Shown one piece after another: positions 63,983-64,000 of a stretch of DNA of 64,000 bases. The stretch lies in NCBI GenBank assembly GCA_045538895.1, contig JAZQEH010000028.1, forward strand, positions 18,935-82,934, read 5' to 3'. The notes below the pieces were generated by a model. It searched no databases, had not been told where the DNA came from, and was given only the letters and a program-made list of their open reading frames with translations. The position numbers were made by a program, and so were the translations under genes. Numbering within the stretch: the first letter of the stretch is position 1; every line of letters begins with the position of its first letter. The DNA comes from UMGS902 sp045538895 (lineage in GTDB: Bacteria; Bacillota; Clostridia; Oscillospirales; CAG-272).

Positions 63983-64000
63983 ATGAAGAAGATTTTCAGC
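63983..64000 (+). CDS. Start of a probable secreted protein (cut by window edge)
   Basis: Only MKKIFS is visible, the usual start of a signal peptide here, after AAGGAG eight bases upstream. Product unknown. Confidence 0.6.

Noticed and set aside
1..64000. tRNA, rRNA, phage, toxin-antitoxin, defence or biosynthetic clusters
   Set aside because: No sequence or gene set supporting any of these was found on reading both strands.

Overview
The window looks like a chromosomal segment of an anaerobic, Gram-positive member of the Clostridia, most likely an uncultured gut Oscillospiraceae/Ruminococcaceae relative. This rests on an Rnf complex gene, dockerins, S-layer homology (SLH) domains, a class B sortase with a VPKTG substrate, DUF4830/DUF4860/DUF6935-type proteins, strong AGGAGG ribosome sites, and sigma-A promoters that often carry an extended -10 (TGn). 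No rRNA, tRNA, CRISPR array, prophage or transposase gene was seen. The species cannot be named from the sequence.

Layout. 1-1.2 kb: start of an rnf operon (rnfC, cut by the window edge). 1.4-12 kb: a regulator with an unusual domain order, divergent from a 2320-residue secreted beta-repeat protein that carries an SGNH hydrolase, a VanY-like peptidase and a dockerin; behind it lies a shorter paralogue without signal peptide or dockerin. 12-14.5 kb: an SPFH/zinc-ribbon protein and thioredoxin reductase. 14.7-20.8 kb: an eight-gene operon with a SARP-type regulator, a transglutaminase-like lipoprotein, a PilC/GspF protein, four small one-helix membrane proteins and a PilT ATPase. 20.8-27.8 kb: a cyclic-di-GMP and surface-attachment block (class B sortase, von Willebrand adhesin behind a c-di-GMP-I riboswitch, a small unknown protein, a diguanylate cyclase and an HD-GYP protein). 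27.8-33 kb: an OB-fold lipoprotein and a complete carbohydrate ABC transporter. 33.4-39 kb: a MATE exporter, a polar amino-acid ABC transporter and a GH43-like protein. 39-48 kb: a radical SAM protein, a beta-repeat/SLH/ADP-ribosylglycohydrolase-like surface protein with a solute-binding lipoprotein, an AraC regulator coupled to a dockerin-bearing subtilase. 48-54 kb: sirtuin, RNase HI, DUF4830, a stalk-domain protein, a phosphoesterase and a sialidase-like lipoprotein. 54.2-63.7 kb: a probable seven-gene minus-strand operon headed by two large SLH proteins, one extremely cysteine-rich, the other with a domain resembling EF-Tu domain II.

How it works together. Most of the window concerns the cell surface: secreted repeat proteins, SLH, sortase or dockerin anchoring, peptidoglycan- and glycan-acting domains, nutrient uptake and small regulatory circuits beside them. 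The clearest circuit is c-di-GMP: enzymes of the GGDEF and HD-GYP families sit a few hundred bases from a c-di-GMP riboswitch that precedes the sortase-anchored adhesin.

Non-coding structure is rich. Three families of intergenic repeat are present (13441-13575 with 39999-40132; 25075-25370 with 49878-50084; 33201-33365). There are several near-perfect terminators, two of which contain stop codons of convergent genes, a probable leaderless gene, a ribosome site buried in a terminator, and an uncharacterised structured 5' leader at 63731-63913.
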